The position numbers and the translations under genes are program-made. A stretch of 64,000 nt of DNA. Origin: Fodinibius salicampi. GTDB taxonomy: Bacteria; Bacteroidota; Rhodothermia; Balneolales; Balneolaceae. Positions 1 to 8,758 of the stretch are shown in pieces; the stretch's first letter is position 1, and the number at the start of each line of letters is the position of its first letter. The notes beneath the pieces are model-generated. The model worked only from the letters and a program-made list of their open reading frames with translations, did not search any database and was not told where the DNA came from. The DNA lies in the NCBI RefSeq assembly GCF_039545095.1, contig NZ_BAABRS010000001.1:868001-932000 (forward strand). The letters are read 5' to 3'.

Positions 1-1
1 T

Positions 2-1513
2 GGACGATTTCGTACGATGGCAGGATCGTTTGGTACATATAAACAGGAAGGGGAAGTTTCCTTTTCCTCAGAAAATCACCAACTCTCCGCCTATACCAGT
101 TATTTAACCTCTGACGGTTTTCGTGACTATAGCGCCGTAGAAATGTTGCGATCAGGCATTACCGGTTCGGTGAACCTGACCTCAAAAAGCGAACTAAAGT
201 ACCAGGCTGCAGGTATTTTGATGCCAAAAGCACAACACCCCAGTAGTCTGAGCAAACAGGATGCACGAGAAAACCCCACGATGGCAAGTTCCTATTTTGA
301 AAGTGCCCAGGCCGGTAAAGAAATTTCACAGGGTCAAGCCGGATTGAGTTACATTCTGGACACTTCAGTAGGAACACTCAATGTAACAGGGTACGGAATC
401 TACCGTGACCTTCATAATCCCCTGCCCTTTGGCATTATCACGGTTGACCGAAAAGTAGGCGGCCTTCGTGCCACACTGGATCACACCCTTAACCAATTCG
501 ATTTGCAGTGGGGTGGTGAAATTAAATTCCAAAATGATGACCGGGTGGAATATGATCATGCCGGAGGAGGAGAACGCGGAGATATTACCGTGGATCAGGT
601 AGAAAAAGTACATAACCAGGCCTTGTTTATGAACTGGAACTATAGTCTGGGCGGTGTAAATGTTTTAGGAGGTATTCGTTACGACCGGATGAACTTTTCT
701 ACCGATGCCCCCAGTCGGGATCAGTCAGGTGAACGTACATTTGATTCAGTTAGTCCAAGTATAGGGTTAAGCTATCAACCACAATCCTATACTCTTTACA
801 CTAATTTAAGCACCTCCTTCCAGGCACCAACGACTACAGAACTTGTTAACCGACCAGGCGGAGGCAATGGATTCAATCCCGATCTAAAACCCGAAAGCAC
901 CGTAGGACTTGAAGCCGGAATTCGAAGTAACGGTTCAAATCAATTTGAGTATGATGTAGCAGCTTATCACTTGTGGATCTATGATCTCCTTTTCCCCTAC
1001 CAGCTGGAAGACGGAGGGGCGACCTTCTATCGCAATCAGGGAGAAACGTCACACCTGGGAGTGGAGGGCTATATCGGTTACCAGATGGGAAGAAACTGGG
1101 AAATAACGGCTACAGCCAATATTATGGCAGCAGAATTTAAGCAGGCTCAAACTCTTGATAACGAGTCTCTGGAAGGCAACACCATACCGGGTATCCCGAG
1201 ACACAGGCTTAATTCAACTCTTCGCTGGTCTCCTGATAATTTCTTAGGTACCCTCTCCTATGAGTATGCCAGCAGCCATCCGGTTAACAACCTTAACACA
1301 GAACAAAATGATGCCTATAATGTTTTGGACCTGAAAATAAGTTATCAATTGACTTTTCGGGAAAATGGGATAATGCTTCAGCCCTTTGTTAATATCAATA
1401 ACCTGCTTGATGAACGCTACAATGGCTCTGTAGCCATCAATAATCCCGGTAACCGATTCTATGAGCCCGCACCGGGACGTAATTGGCAGGGAGGTCTTTC
1501 CGTCAATTTTTAG
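2..1513 (+). CDS. TonB-dependent receptor, C-terminal part (5' end cut by window edge)
   Basis: The open frame runs in from the left edge, so the start is missing; the first in-frame ATG at 17 is probably internal. What remains is about 500 residues of alternating amphipathic beta-strands ending in Phe, as in outer membrane beta-barrels. It includes the SFQAPTTTELVNRPGGGNGF and NPDLKPEST segments and the NNLLDERYNG stretch found near the C-terminus of siderophore/cobalamin-type receptors. The signal peptide, TonB box and plug must lie outside the window. By family it imports an iron chelate or similar ligand using TonB energy; the substrate cannot be read here. A 16-bp inverted repeat follows the stop. 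Confidence 0.85.
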   Translation, partial: GRFRTMAGSFGTYKQEGEVSFSSENHQLSAYTSYLTSDGFRDYSAVEMLRSGITGSVNLTSKSELKYQAAGILMPKAQHPSSLSKQDARENPTMASSYFESAQAGKEISQGQAGLSYILDTSVGTLNVTGYGIYRDLHNPLPFGIITVDRKVGGLRATLDHTLNQFDLQWGGEIKFQNDDRVEYDHAGGGERGDITVDQVEKVHNQALFMNWNYSLGGVNVLGGIRYDRMNFSTDAPSRDQSGERTFDSVSPSIGLSYQPQSYTLYTNLSTSFQAPTTTELVNRPGGGNGFNPDLKPESTVGLEAGIRSNGSNQFEYDVAAYHLWIYDLLFPYQLEDGGATFYRNQGETSHLGVEGYIGYQMGRNWEITATANIMAAEFKQAQTLDNESLEGNTIPGIPRHRLNSTLRWSPDNFLGTLSYEYASSHPVNNLNTEQNDAYNVLDLKISYQLTFRENGIMLQPFVNINNLLDERYNGSVAINNPGNRFYEPAPGRNWQGGLSVNF

Positions 1514-1537
1514 TTGGTATTTTAAATTATTCTAACT

Positions 1538-1591
1538 TTATCCGTCTGTTAAAATGAGTATTTTATTTTACATTATTTAACAGACGGATAA
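1538..1591. repeat. 16-bp perfect inverted repeat between receptor gene and next gene
   Basis: The arm TTATCCGTCTGTTAAA (1538-1553) is repeated as its exact reverse complement at 1576-1591, separated by a 22-nt AT-rich loop. The right arm ends 3 nt before the ATG at 1595. No T-run follows, so it is not a standard intrinsic terminator. It could be an operator, or an RNA hairpin that terminates the receptor mRNA or hides the start of the next gene. Confidence 0.6.
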
Positions 1592-1594
1592 GCC

Positions 1595-2185
1595 ATGATT
1601 AAAAAGCTATTCTTGCTCTTTATCATTATAGGTGCAGGGTATTATTATTGGACTACGCGTCCAATTTCTCACGGCCCGGGTATTGTTGCACCCGATGCTC
1701 CCGTACAAAGAGATATCCCAAAAGTTCCGGATATTTCTTATAAAGATTTTACACTGGATCCAAAGGCTGAGATTCAACTCGAATCTCGTATCCTCTCTAT
1801 CAAAAGATACAGTGATATTTACACAGACCTCACCAAAACTGACGTTGTTTTTGGGTGGGGGGCAATGTCAGATGAAGAAAATCTGACCTCCCTTTTCGTT
1901 GGTCAGGAAGACCGTACATTATCTTTAAAAATTGCGAACCCTCCTATTGATCCTCCAGAAATATGGACGCACATATCCAATATGCATCTTATCCCATCAA
2001 CAGAAGAAATAAGTGATAAAATTAATTCCTTACGAAAGGGACATATTGTTCGTCTGAAAGGATATCTGGTTGACGCTAGATCTCATACAAACGTATGGGA
2101 GCTAAAAACATCGCTAAACAGAACAGATCGCGGCAAAAACTCCAGTGAACTTCTTTGGGTAAAAACACTAACTACACAACATTAA
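1595..2185 (+). CDS. Conserved membrane-anchored protein of unknown function
   Basis: A 196-residue protein with one N-terminal hydrophobic segment (about residues 4-20), then a soluble domain on the far side of the membrane. Sequence features include a Pro-rich linker (GPGIVAPDAPVQRDIP), FGWGAMSD near residue 87, NMHLIPS near 129 and VRLKGYLVDA near 152. I recall similar unnamed proteins in Gammaproteobacteria with the same order of motifs, but no function is established. The start lies 3 nt after a strong inverted repeat, with no clear Shine-Dalgarno. It is probably a single-gene unit. Confidence 0.75.
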   Translation: MIKKLFLLFIIIGAGYYYWTTRPISHGPGIVAPDAPVQRDIPKVPDISYKDFTLDPKAEIQLESRILSIKRYSDIYTDLTKTDVVFGWGAMSDEENLTSLFVGQEDRTLSLKIANPPIDPPEIWTHISNMHLIPSTEEISDKINSLRKGHIVRLKGYLVDARSHTNVWELKTSLNRTDRGKNSSELLWVKTLTTQH

Positions 2186-2300
2186 TACCATTCACTTATT
2201 TAAGTGATAGTAGTTAGAATAATTGTGATACCACTTTAAATAGAAGATTTCCTGACATATCTTCCATGAATCAACTTATTATATTCAAAAATATTTAAAC

Positions 2301-2624
2301 ATGGACTGGCTTAAAGAAGTAGTTGTAGACATTACTATATGTCTGCTTATAATTATAGCAGTACTTATTAACAACTCTATTCTAAATGGGATTGTTATAG
2401 CTTATTCCCTATTAATGCTTTTAATCAAAACACTTGTTTATTTCGGCGGGGATACTCTTAATCTAATGAAGAAAACCCAAACCTCTGCGCCACCTTTGTT
2501 TTCACATACTCTCTATGCTATAAATACCGGAATTCTCTATGGATTCCATTGGTGGTATGTTGCAACGGCTTGGGTACTTATCTGGTTGTTTTCCTATTTA
2601 ATACAGCGGAAACTAGATCAATAA
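2301..2624 (+). CDS. Small integral membrane protein, unknown function
   Basis: A 107-residue protein with about three membrane helices (roughly 10-28, 30-47 and 80-102). The loop between helices 2 and 3 holds FGGDTLNLMKKTQ. An aromatic GFHWWYVATAWVL stretch opens the last helix and a short basic tail (QRKLDQ) ends the protein. I do not recognise the family. It stands 115 nt after the preceding gene and converges on the SMP-30 gene with only 19 nt between stops. The hydrophobic pattern and length support a real gene, but no role can be assigned. Confidence 0.6.
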   Translation: MDWLKEVVVDITICLLIIIAVLINNSILNGIVIAYSLLMLLIKTLVYFGGDTLNLMKKTQTSAPPLFSHTLYAINTGILYGFHWWYVATAWVLIWLFSYLIQRKLDQ

Positions 2625-2643
2625 GCAGAGTAAATGTCTAGAT

Positions 2644-3546
2644 TTATTTCTTAACCCCTTTCACATTCATTGGGAGGCGATAAACCGCTGAGGGAGTCGT
2701 TATAAAGAGAGTTGCAAAGTCATTTCCGCCCCATTCCATATTTGTTGCTCTGGCCGGAAGGTCAATCTTTTCAACTTGGTTACCGTCAGAGGAAAATATA
2801 AAAATCCCCCCGGGTCCGGTTGAATAGACCCTTCCCTCTTCATCAACTACCATACCATCGGCAGCTCCGGTATCCGAGGAGGCACCTACATTGGCAAATT
2901 GCTCTCCATCTTCAAACGTACCGTCCGCAGCCCTTTCAAAAACCATAATATCTCCGGAAGAGGTGTTATTTACATATATTTTTGATTCTTCCCTGTTCAA
3001 AACAACTCCATTTGGAGTATCAAAACCATCGAACAACAATTCCGGCTCCTCTCCTTCAACAAGTTTATAAACTCCACTAAAGGCTAGTTCTTTATCCTCA
3101 TCACTTACTCCGAAAGGTGGATCGGTAAAATAAATGGTGCCATTAGATGCCACTGTCACGTCATTCGGACTGTTTAGACGTTGTCCTTTATAACTATCTG
3201 CCAGAGTTACCAGTTCTTTCTCATCGTTAACCTTTGAAACTAACCCGTCATGCTGAACAAGAAGCAGGTGCCCTTCAGCCGTTTCCGTAATGCCATTTGA
3301 ATGACCGGAAGGCTTAATGTAAACCTCTGAATCCTCAGATCCCGGGGTCCATTTATATATCGTATTTGCCGGAATATCACTAAAAAGAAGGTATCCATCC
3401 GCATGCCAATATGGCCCTTCAGTAAACTGGAACCCTTCTGTTATTACCTCAGCATTATCTGCAGCCAATGAGTTTTCCTGGGCTGTTACAGTTACCGTAA
3501 CGAATAATGTAACCAGCAATAATGTTAAAACTATTTTCCCTTTCAT
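2644..3546 (-). CDS. Secreted SMP-30/gluconolactonase-family protein
   Basis: A 300-residue protein with a Sec signal peptide (hydrophobic residues 5-20, likely cleavage after TVTAQ). The rest fits a six-bladed beta-propeller of the SMP-30/gluconolactonase/LRE type. Metal-site features are visible: the N-terminal Glu in TEGPYWHADG, the Asn in LNSPNDVTVASNG, TDPPFG, NGVVLN and the Asp in ADGMVVDEEG. By family it hydrolyses sugar lactones or related esters outside the cytoplasm; the exact substrate is not known. It is monocistronic, with its upstream region facing the divergent CDF transporter gene. Confidence 0.88.
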   Translation of the reverse strand: MKGKIVLTLLLVTLFVTVTVTAQENSLAADNAEVITEGFQFTEGPYWHADGYLLFSDIPANTIYKWTPGSEDSEVYIKPSGHSNGITETAEGHLLLVQHDGLVSKVNDEKELVTLADSYKGQRLNSPNDVTVASNGTIYFTDPPFGVSDEDKELAFSGVYKLVEGEEPELLFDGFDTPNGVVLNREESKIYVNNTSSGDIMVFERAADGTFEDGEQFANVGASSDTGAADGMVVDEEGRVYSTGPGGIFIFSSDGNQVEKIDLPARATNMEWGGNDFATLFITTPSAVYRLPMNVKGVKK

Positions 3547-3738
3547 AACAGGTATCCCTTTGTTTTGAATTTAATTAGATTGGGTTATTCTAAGAAAAGT
3601 TTTGGCCATATTAAAACGGAACTGCTAAAATATGTTTTGTTAGTTTAAATCAAATATTCTTTTTTCGGTACTCTTCATAATTTACTATCATAATCCTGAT
3701 ATAAATTACCTGCTAAACAATACTTAAAAGTTAAAACC

Positions 3739-4650
3739 ATGGCATCTGGATCTAAAAAAGTTATTTACGCAGCGCTCATTGCAAATGCCATTATCGCCGT
3801 TGTTAAATTTATTGCTGCAGCCATTACCGGAAGCTCAGCCATGTTTTCGGAGGGTATCCACACCACTGTGGATACTGGTAATCAGCTTATGTTATTATTA
3901 GGATTAAAAAAAGCCAAGAAGCCAGCTGATAAACTCCACCCTTTTGGCTATGGCAAAGAAATTTATTTTTGGAGTTTTGTTGTAGCAATCATGATATTTG
4001 CTATCGGGGCCGGTATCTCTATCTATGAAGGAATCCATAGCGTATTGGATCCACATCCAATTGAAAATGCAATTGTTAGTTACGGAGTTTTGGGGGCAGC
4101 CATGGTTATAACAGGAATCGCCTGGTATTTTGCGTGGAAGGAATTCAAGCAGGTAAAGGGGAATCGCGGGTATTTTGAAGCGGTACAAAAAGAAAAGAAT
4201 CCGACGACTTTTGTAGTACTATTTGAAGATTCTGCTGCACTACTGGGACTTTTTGTAGCTATTTTAGGTATCGGACTTAGCCAATGGACGGGCATGCCTG
4301 TTTTTGATGGTATCGCCTCTATTGTTATCGGTCTAATTTTAGGTACCACTGCTGCTTGGCTGGCCTACGAAACGAAGGGACTTCTTATTGGAGAAAGTGC
4401 CGATCCGCGGATGCTAAAAGAAATAGAAAAAACGCTCTCTTCTTATAATAAAATCAGGTATGTCAATGAAGTTTTGACACTACATATGGGTCCTAATTTT
4501 GTTCTTCTGAATATCAGTGTAGACTTTCAGGATGATATTTCTTCCGATCAAATAGAAGTCACTTCCACAGAGCTTTCAAAAGAGTTAAAAAGTAATTTCC
4601 CGCTTGTTAAAAGGGTTTTTATTGAGTCTGAAAAGTCGAACGACGCTTAA
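3739..4650 (+). CDS. Cation diffusion facilitator (CDF) family transporter, ZnT9-like
   Basis: A 303-residue inner-membrane protein with six predicted helices and a short C-terminal cytoplasmic domain. The first metal-site helix carries SEGIHTTVDTGNQ (His and Asp of the H-x3-D pattern). The paired site is in FEDSAALLGLFVA, where the ZnT9-like branch usually has EDSAA. An HPFGYGKEIYFW loop follows the second helix. By family it exports divalent cations such as Zn2+, Mn2+ or Fe2+ using a proton gradient. The ATG at 3739 is the natural start, preceded by a 190-nt upstream region. The PagL-like gene follows after 6 nt and is probably cotranscribed. Confidence 0.9.
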   Translation: MASGSKKVIYAALIANAIIAVVKFIAAAITGSSAMFSEGIHTTVDTGNQLMLLLGLKKAKKPADKLHPFGYGKEIYFWSFVVAIMIFAIGAGISIYEGIHSVLDPHPIENAIVSYGVLGAAMVITGIAWYFAWKEFKQVKGNRGYFEAVQKEKNPTTFVVLFEDSAALLGLFVAILGIGLSQWTGMPVFDGIASIVIGLILGTTAAWLAYETKGLLIGESADPRMLKEIEKTLSSYNKIRYVNEVLTLHMGPNFVLLNISVDFQDDISSDQIEVTSTELSKELKSNFPLVKRVFIESEKSNDA

Positions 4651-4656
4651 GCAATT

Positions 4657-5325
4657 TTGATTAATAATTACTTTTATAAATTTTTATTCCTTTTGTTGGT
4701 TTCTGGGTTGTGTGTATCCAATGCACGAGCTCAAACGAATTCACCAATTGATACCACAGAAAAGCTGGATCAAAACGATAAACACCAGCAAATAAAATCA
4801 CAAGAATTAAAGAATCGGAACGAATTTTCACTTTGGGTTGGTTTTGCATTTGATTCATACCGGTTATGGGGAAAAATGCCTAATACTAAGATTCGTTCTA
4901 CCGGTATCCAATATAATCGGAAACTGGCTTATAAAAGAAAGCTAATTATCAAATATAATCTCTCAGCAAGCCTCTATTCCAAATATTCTTATCCGAGCTC
5001 ATTAGAGGAGGATACGCGAACATCTCTGTCGGGATTTGGTATATCCCCATTGGGATTTCAAGTCAATTTTGCTGGAGACACGAATATTCAGCCGTTTCTC
5101 AATACTTCGGCAGGACTGATGCTTTTAAATAAGCGCTTCCCCGATATCAGAGGAAAAAAAATGAATTTCACATTCGGAGCGGGTGGCGGAATTGAAATAT
5201 TACTGTCCAAATCGGTATCATTATCGGCTGGGATAAAATACCATCATCTCTCCAATGGGGACCGGGGCGAAATTAATCCCGGCATCGATTCCAACTTGTA
5301 TTATACCACTATTACTATATTCTAG
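4657..5325 (+). CDS. PagL-like lipid A 3-O-deacylase (acyloxyacyl hydrolase family)
   Basis: A 222-residue outer membrane protein read from a TTG start, the only start that keeps the signal peptide (hydrophobic 8-22, cleavage near ARAQT). After a Lys/Gln-rich linker comes an eight-strand-type barrel region. Near the C-terminus is YHHLSNGDRGEINPGIDS: the His197-x-Ser199-Asn200 pattern matches the catalytic His-x-Ser of PagL (PF09411), and NPGIDS follows as in the family. By family it removes the 3-O acyl chain from lipid A in the outer membrane. It lies 6 nt after the CDF gene, so translation is probably linked. Confidence 0.82.
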   Translation: MINNYFYKFLFLLLVSGLCVSNARAQTNSPIDTTEKLDQNDKHQQIKSQELKNRNEFSLWVGFAFDSYRLWGKMPNTKIRSTGIQYNRKLAYKRKLIIKYNLSASLYSKYSYPSSLEEDTRTSLSGFGISPLGFQVNFAGDTNIQPFLNTSAGLMLLNKRFPDIRGKKMNFTFGAGGGIEILLSKSVSLSAGIKYHHLSNGDRGEINPGIDSNLYYTTITIF

Positions 5326-5403
5326 ACTAACACTAAACTATAGTACCAATTTAACCGTTATAACAATGCAATAGTCTCGTAATGGCAAATAAATAGCAAT
5401 ATT

Positions 5404-5991
5404 ATGTCGCGATTACTTCGTATTTATTTACTTTTTTTCTTGCCATTCATTTTTATGGTTAGCTGTGGAAATAGTAATAAGCAGCACCTTGAAAAAGCTT
5501 CCTTAAAAATAAATAACTCCTTGCAAACATCATCAGCTGATACTATGGATAGATATGAAGTTTTTAAAACCGAAGAGGAGTGGAAACAGATATTAAGTTC
5601 GGGAGAATACCGGATATTGCGTGGGCGTGGTACCGAGTTGCCTTTCGTAAACGAATATTACGATAATGAAAAAGAGGGGATCTATTATTGCAGGGCTTGT
5701 GGACAGCCACTCTATTCTTCAGAGACTAAATACAAATCCGGCACAGGTTGGCCCAGTTTTTGGCAACCAATAAAATCTTCCCTTGTAGAGGAAAAGGAAG
5801 ATAACAGCTTCTTTATGACGAGAACTGAAATAGTATGCTCTCGATGTGGTTCCCATTTGGGGCATGTGTTTAATGATGGACCGGAACCTACGGGACTTCG
5901 GTACTGCATGAATTCAAAGGCACTTACTTTTAAAGAAATGGATCTTTCCGATGTGGATGTAGAAGAACTAAGTGTTATTGAGGTGGAGTAA
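5404..5991 (+). CDS. msrB: Lipoprotein peptide-methionine (R)-S-oxide reductase
   Basis: A 195-residue protein: lipoprotein signal (residues 1-20, lipobox FMVSC with Cys21), a 25-residue linker and a complete MsrB domain (about 52-185). Zinc-binding pairs C96-x2-C99 and C145-x2-C148 are present, as are KSGTGWPSFWQP and the catalytic Cys168 in RYCMNSKALTF. It reduces the R form of methionine sulfoxide in proteins. The lipobox places it in the periplasm or at the outer membrane, where it would need an external thiol donor. The upstream genes (CDF, PagL) are also envelope genes. Family assignment is secure. Confidence 0.93.
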   Translation: MSRLLRIYLLFFLPFIFMVSCGNSNKQHLEKASLKINNSLQTSSADTMDRYEVFKTEEEWKQILSSGEYRILRGRGTELPFVNEYYDNEKEGIYYCRACGQPLYSSETKYKSGTGWPSFWQPIKSSLVEEKEDNSFFMTRTEIVCSRCGSHLGHVFNDGPEPTGLRYCMNSKALTFKEMDLSDVDVEELSVIEVE

Positions 5992-6117
5992 AGTTCATCT
6001 TTTTGTCCTCTCTATTGGGTAACAATTATCGTTAGCCTTAATACTTCTATTATTACTATATAACCTTGGGCTAATTTTTCCGTAAGAGTTAATAACTCTG
6101 TTAATTAATCAAAAGAT

Positions 6118-6636
6118 ATGAATCAAGGATCATCCATTCTACAAACCGCTGAATTCAATCCTAAAATCAAAAAGTACCTACTATTTTACGGAGCACTAAT
6201 ACTTGCCCTCACTATTGTAGGTATCGTACTTATTCCCATCTGGTTGCTTATTGCCCCACGATTTATAGATAAATACTTTGACAGGTTGCAATGCCAGCTT
6301 ACTACCCGATCATTAAGTTTTCAAAAAGGTATTATTTTTCATGTGGAACGAACAATCCCTCTGGATAAGATTCAGGATTTGACGTTCAGGGAAGGCCCTC
6401 TCCTGAAGGCATTTGGACTAAGTATCTTTAAAATTGAAACAGCCGGCAATACTGGTCAGGGAGGCAGTGATATGACTCTTATCGGAATCATAAATGCTGC
6501 AGAATTTCGCAAAAAAGTATTTGATCAGCGCGATAAGGTAACCGACCATTCCGGATCGAAGGAAAGTCAAGAGAGTACTATCAAAATATTGACTGAAATA
6601 CGCGATTCTATAGCGCGCATTGAACAAAAAATGTAA
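6118..6636 (+). CDS. Bacterial PH-domain (bPH2/DUF304) membrane protein
   Basis: A 172-residue protein. A hydrophobic hairpin (about 22-52) anchors it in the membrane and is followed by the FDRLQCQLTTRSLSFQKG segment. The ERTIPLDKIQDLTFREGP and GLSIFKIETAGNTGQGG stretches are the hallmark of bPH2/DUF304 domains (YdbS/YdbT type). The last 35 residues form a charged helix. The molecular role of the family is poorly known; some members affect cell-envelope stress resistance. It stands alone, 126 nt after msrB and converging with the NSS transporter gene. Confidence 0.8.
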   Translation: MNQGSSILQTAEFNPKIKKYLLFYGALILALTIVGIVLIPIWLLIAPRFIDKYFDRLQCQLTTRSLSFQKGIIFHVERTIPLDKIQDLTFREGPLLKAFGLSIFKIETAGNTGQGGSDMTLIGIINAAEFRKKVFDQRDKVTDHSGSKESQESTIKILTEIRDSIARIEQKM

Positions 6637-6725
6637 TTACAGCTTATGTGATTTGAACCTGATCATATAATGAAGCTAGTAATTAGCCGATTTCACAAAG
6701 TATTGGAACTGAAGTATTGAGCCGC

Positions 6726-8234
6726 TTAATCTGAGTTCCCTGTTTTTGCTGCAATCTTTTTGTTATAGATTATCAGCAGGACCATAGCTACTCCCCACTG
6801 TAGCAATACCGTAGCTACTGAATACATGCTTAGTGGGTTGTACCAGCTGTCTGGGGCATACTCAAAAGCACTGAGATACATCCACCAAACCAAAAGGGTA
6901 AATACTTCAATCGGAACCACATATTTGATAATAATTTCCCACCATCGTCCCAGCGTCCACTTTCGCTTTTCGGTATTAACAAGCTGATCGCGAAATTTTG
7001 CAGGGCTGAATTTGATCACAGCAAATGACATAAACGCACCAGAAACCAGCAATCCAACGCCCCAAACGAAATCCTGATTTGCGAGAATATCAGTTGAAAT
7101 TGCTGAAGGGAGTCCAAACGCAAAGCCGGTCAGACAAACCCCAACTGTTGCCTTTTTACGAGAAATATTCATGTCTACCAGTACCCGACTGGCGAGCTCT
7201 ATCATAGAAATTAAAGAACTAAAGGCTGCAAAAGTAAGCCCCAAAAAAAACAGAATAGCAAATAAACGCCCCCCTGCCATTTGTTCAAAAAGCTGTGGCA
7301 TCCACATAAAAGTTAATCCAGTTCCTGCGGGACCAGAAGACTGCATAATCTCCAGGATCTGACCATCATTCATGGTACTTCCCAGAGTACCAAATACCGT
7401 TGAGAAAATAGTTATTGCTGCCAAAAGAGAAACGATATTATTGCCAATTCCAGTCTGCAAAGCACTGATAGTAATATCATCCTTAGAACGCATATAAGCT
7501 GCATAGGTAAGGATTAGTCCCCATGCAGCTCCCGTATCCCACGCATTCTGAGTTAGAGCTTCAATCCATATACGTGGTTCAGCCAGTGTTGACCAATCCG
7601 GTGTGAAAAGATATTCAATCCCCTGGAAACTGCCCGGGAGCATAACTGCCCGAATTAATGAAATAATAACTACAAGCAGTAGCGAAGGAATCAGAACCTT
7701 GTTAATGCGTTCAATAGAAGAAATGCCCTTAACAACGATATATCCTCCGGCACCAATCATTAATGCGTGAAATACCGATGGAAAGACTGATCCCTGGAAG
7801 CCATACCATACGGTTTCGGCTTGCTCAATATTTTGTGGAAGCCCGCTGTATACGGATTCTATAAAATAATACAGACACCAACCTGCAACCACGCTATAAT
7901 AAAACATGATAGCAGTAGCTACGAAGCCGATAAACCCACCCATCCAAGCGTACTTTTCGCCCACCAAATTAATAAAAGAGCCGATAATACCTTTTCGGCC
8001 GTGGCGGCCAATGCCATATTCAGCAATAATCAGGGGGATAGAAAAAAGAAACAGACAGGCCACCCAGGCAATGATAAATGCTCCTGCTCCATCAGCACCA
8101 CCATTCTGAGCAGCAATACGGGGGAATCGCCATATATTACCGGTACCCACAGCAATTCCCAGAACACTCAGGATTAAACCCCATTTGGAAGAAAATAATG
8201 AACCATTTTTCTTTTGATTCGGCATAAAATACAC
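6726..8234 (-). CDS. Sodium-dependent transporter, NSS (SNF) family
   Basis: A 502-residue protein with about 12 membrane helices of the LeuT fold. The N-terminal helix-1 signature SVLGIAVGTGNIWRFPRIAA includes the unwound Na+/substrate site. The GTLGSTMNDGQI loop and FAAFSSLISMIELASR (helix 8) also fit. The family takes up amino acids or related amines with Na+. The start may be the GTG at 8234 or the ATG at 8225; an AAAGAG stretch lies just upstream. Its 5' region (about 520 nt) contains two possible single-helix miniproteins listed separately. Confidence 0.92.
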   Translation of the reverse strand: MYFMPNQKKNGSLFSSKWGLILSVLGIAVGTGNIWRFPRIAAQNGGADGAGAFIIAWVACLFLFSIPLIIAEYGIGRHGRKGIIGSFINLVGEKYAWMGGFIGFVATAIMFYYSVVAGWCLYYFIESVYSGLPQNIEQAETVWYGFQGSVFPSVFHALMIGAGGYIVVKGISSIERINKVLIPSLLLVVIISLIRAVMLPGSFQGIEYLFTPDWSTLAEPRIWIEALTQNAWDTGAAWGLILTYAAYMRSKDDITISALQTGIGNNIVSLLAAITIFSTVFGTLGSTMNDGQILEIMQSSGPAGTGLTFMWMPQLFEQMAGGRLFAILFFLGLTFAAFSSLISMIELASRVLVDMNISRKKATVGVCLTGFAFGLPSAISTDILANQDFVWGVGLLVSGAFMSFAVIKFSPAKFRDQLVNTEKRKWTLGRWWEIIIKYVVPIEVFTLLVWWMYLSAFEYAPDSWYNPLSMYSVATVLLQWGVAMVLLIIYNKKIAAKTGNSD

Positions 8235-8354
8235 AGGCTCTTTTTAAAAATAATATCCTTGGCATACCCAGCCCTATTTTTAAACAATTTTTTACGGATT
8301 GGCAACCCATAAAATCATGGGAATCAAAATATTATAAACCTAAACGAAAAAAAG

Positions 8355-8513
8355 ATGACTTTTCAGAGCAGAATAATTTCTACACCTGACAATCGTAAGT
8401 ATCGCTGTAAAAGAGAGTGGCCAAGCGCGTTTATGACTATTTCTCTGTTCAATTCTCTGGTAATAACATCACCCATAGCTTATTTTTTGGGTAAATACCT
8501 GAAACGAGAATAA
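8355..8513 (+). CDS. Possible 52-residue single-helix membrane miniprotein
   Basis: The ATG at 8355, after an A/G-rich run, opens 52 codons ending at TAA 8511-8513. The N-terminal half is basic (RKYRCKREW). The C-terminal half is one hydrophobic helix, MTISLFNSLVITSPIAYFLG, capped by KYLKRE. The positive-inside pattern at both ends is typical of small membrane proteins, but the length is short enough to arise by chance. It could be a partner of the neighbouring transporter or a decayed remnant. Confidence 0.3.
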   Translation: MTFQSRIISTPDNRKYRCKREWPSAFMTISLFNSLVITSPIAYFLGKYLKRE

Positions 8514-8520
8514 GAGTAGT

Positions 8521-8676
8521 TCATATACCATTTTTAATATCATGGAATGGAATTTGGATTACCCAGAGAATATAAATACCTAAAACCATAGCTAATAAGG
8601 TCACAAAAAATATTTGCAGGGCTCCATCGTTAGCAAATTTAATTATAGAAGGTTGGCTCTCTCTTAAAACGGCCAA
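8521..8676 (-). CDS. Possible 51-residue single-helix membrane miniprotein
   Basis: On the minus strand a frame from TTG 8676 to TGA 8521 encodes 51 residues: a polar N-terminus (RESQPSIIKFANDG), one hydrophobic helix (QIFFVTLLAMVLGIYILWV) and a short tail ending DIKNGI. It is oriented like the NSS transporter gene and lies upstream of it. Some NSS transporters have small accessory subunits, though usually downstream of the transporter, so that link is only a guess. The start is non-canonical, with no obvious ribosome binding site. Confidence 0.28.
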   Translation of the reverse strand: MAVLRESQPSIIKFANDGALQIFFVTLLAMVLGIYILWVIQIPFHDIKNGI

Positions 8677-8758
8677 AATATTTTGATTCTATTGAACCTA
8701 TGGCTATTATTGCCTGCCTATATCATTCATTATAAAGCAATCACTAATATAGCTGCGA

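Larger units (their letters stand above)
8235..8758. other. 524-nt gap between NSS transporter and DUF2723 genes
   Basis: This stretch holds the upstream regions of two divergent genes. Two short open frames, each encoding one hydrophobic helix, converge inside it (8355-8513 plus, 8521-8676 minus). I see no tRNA, terminator or long repeat. Confidence 0.5.
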
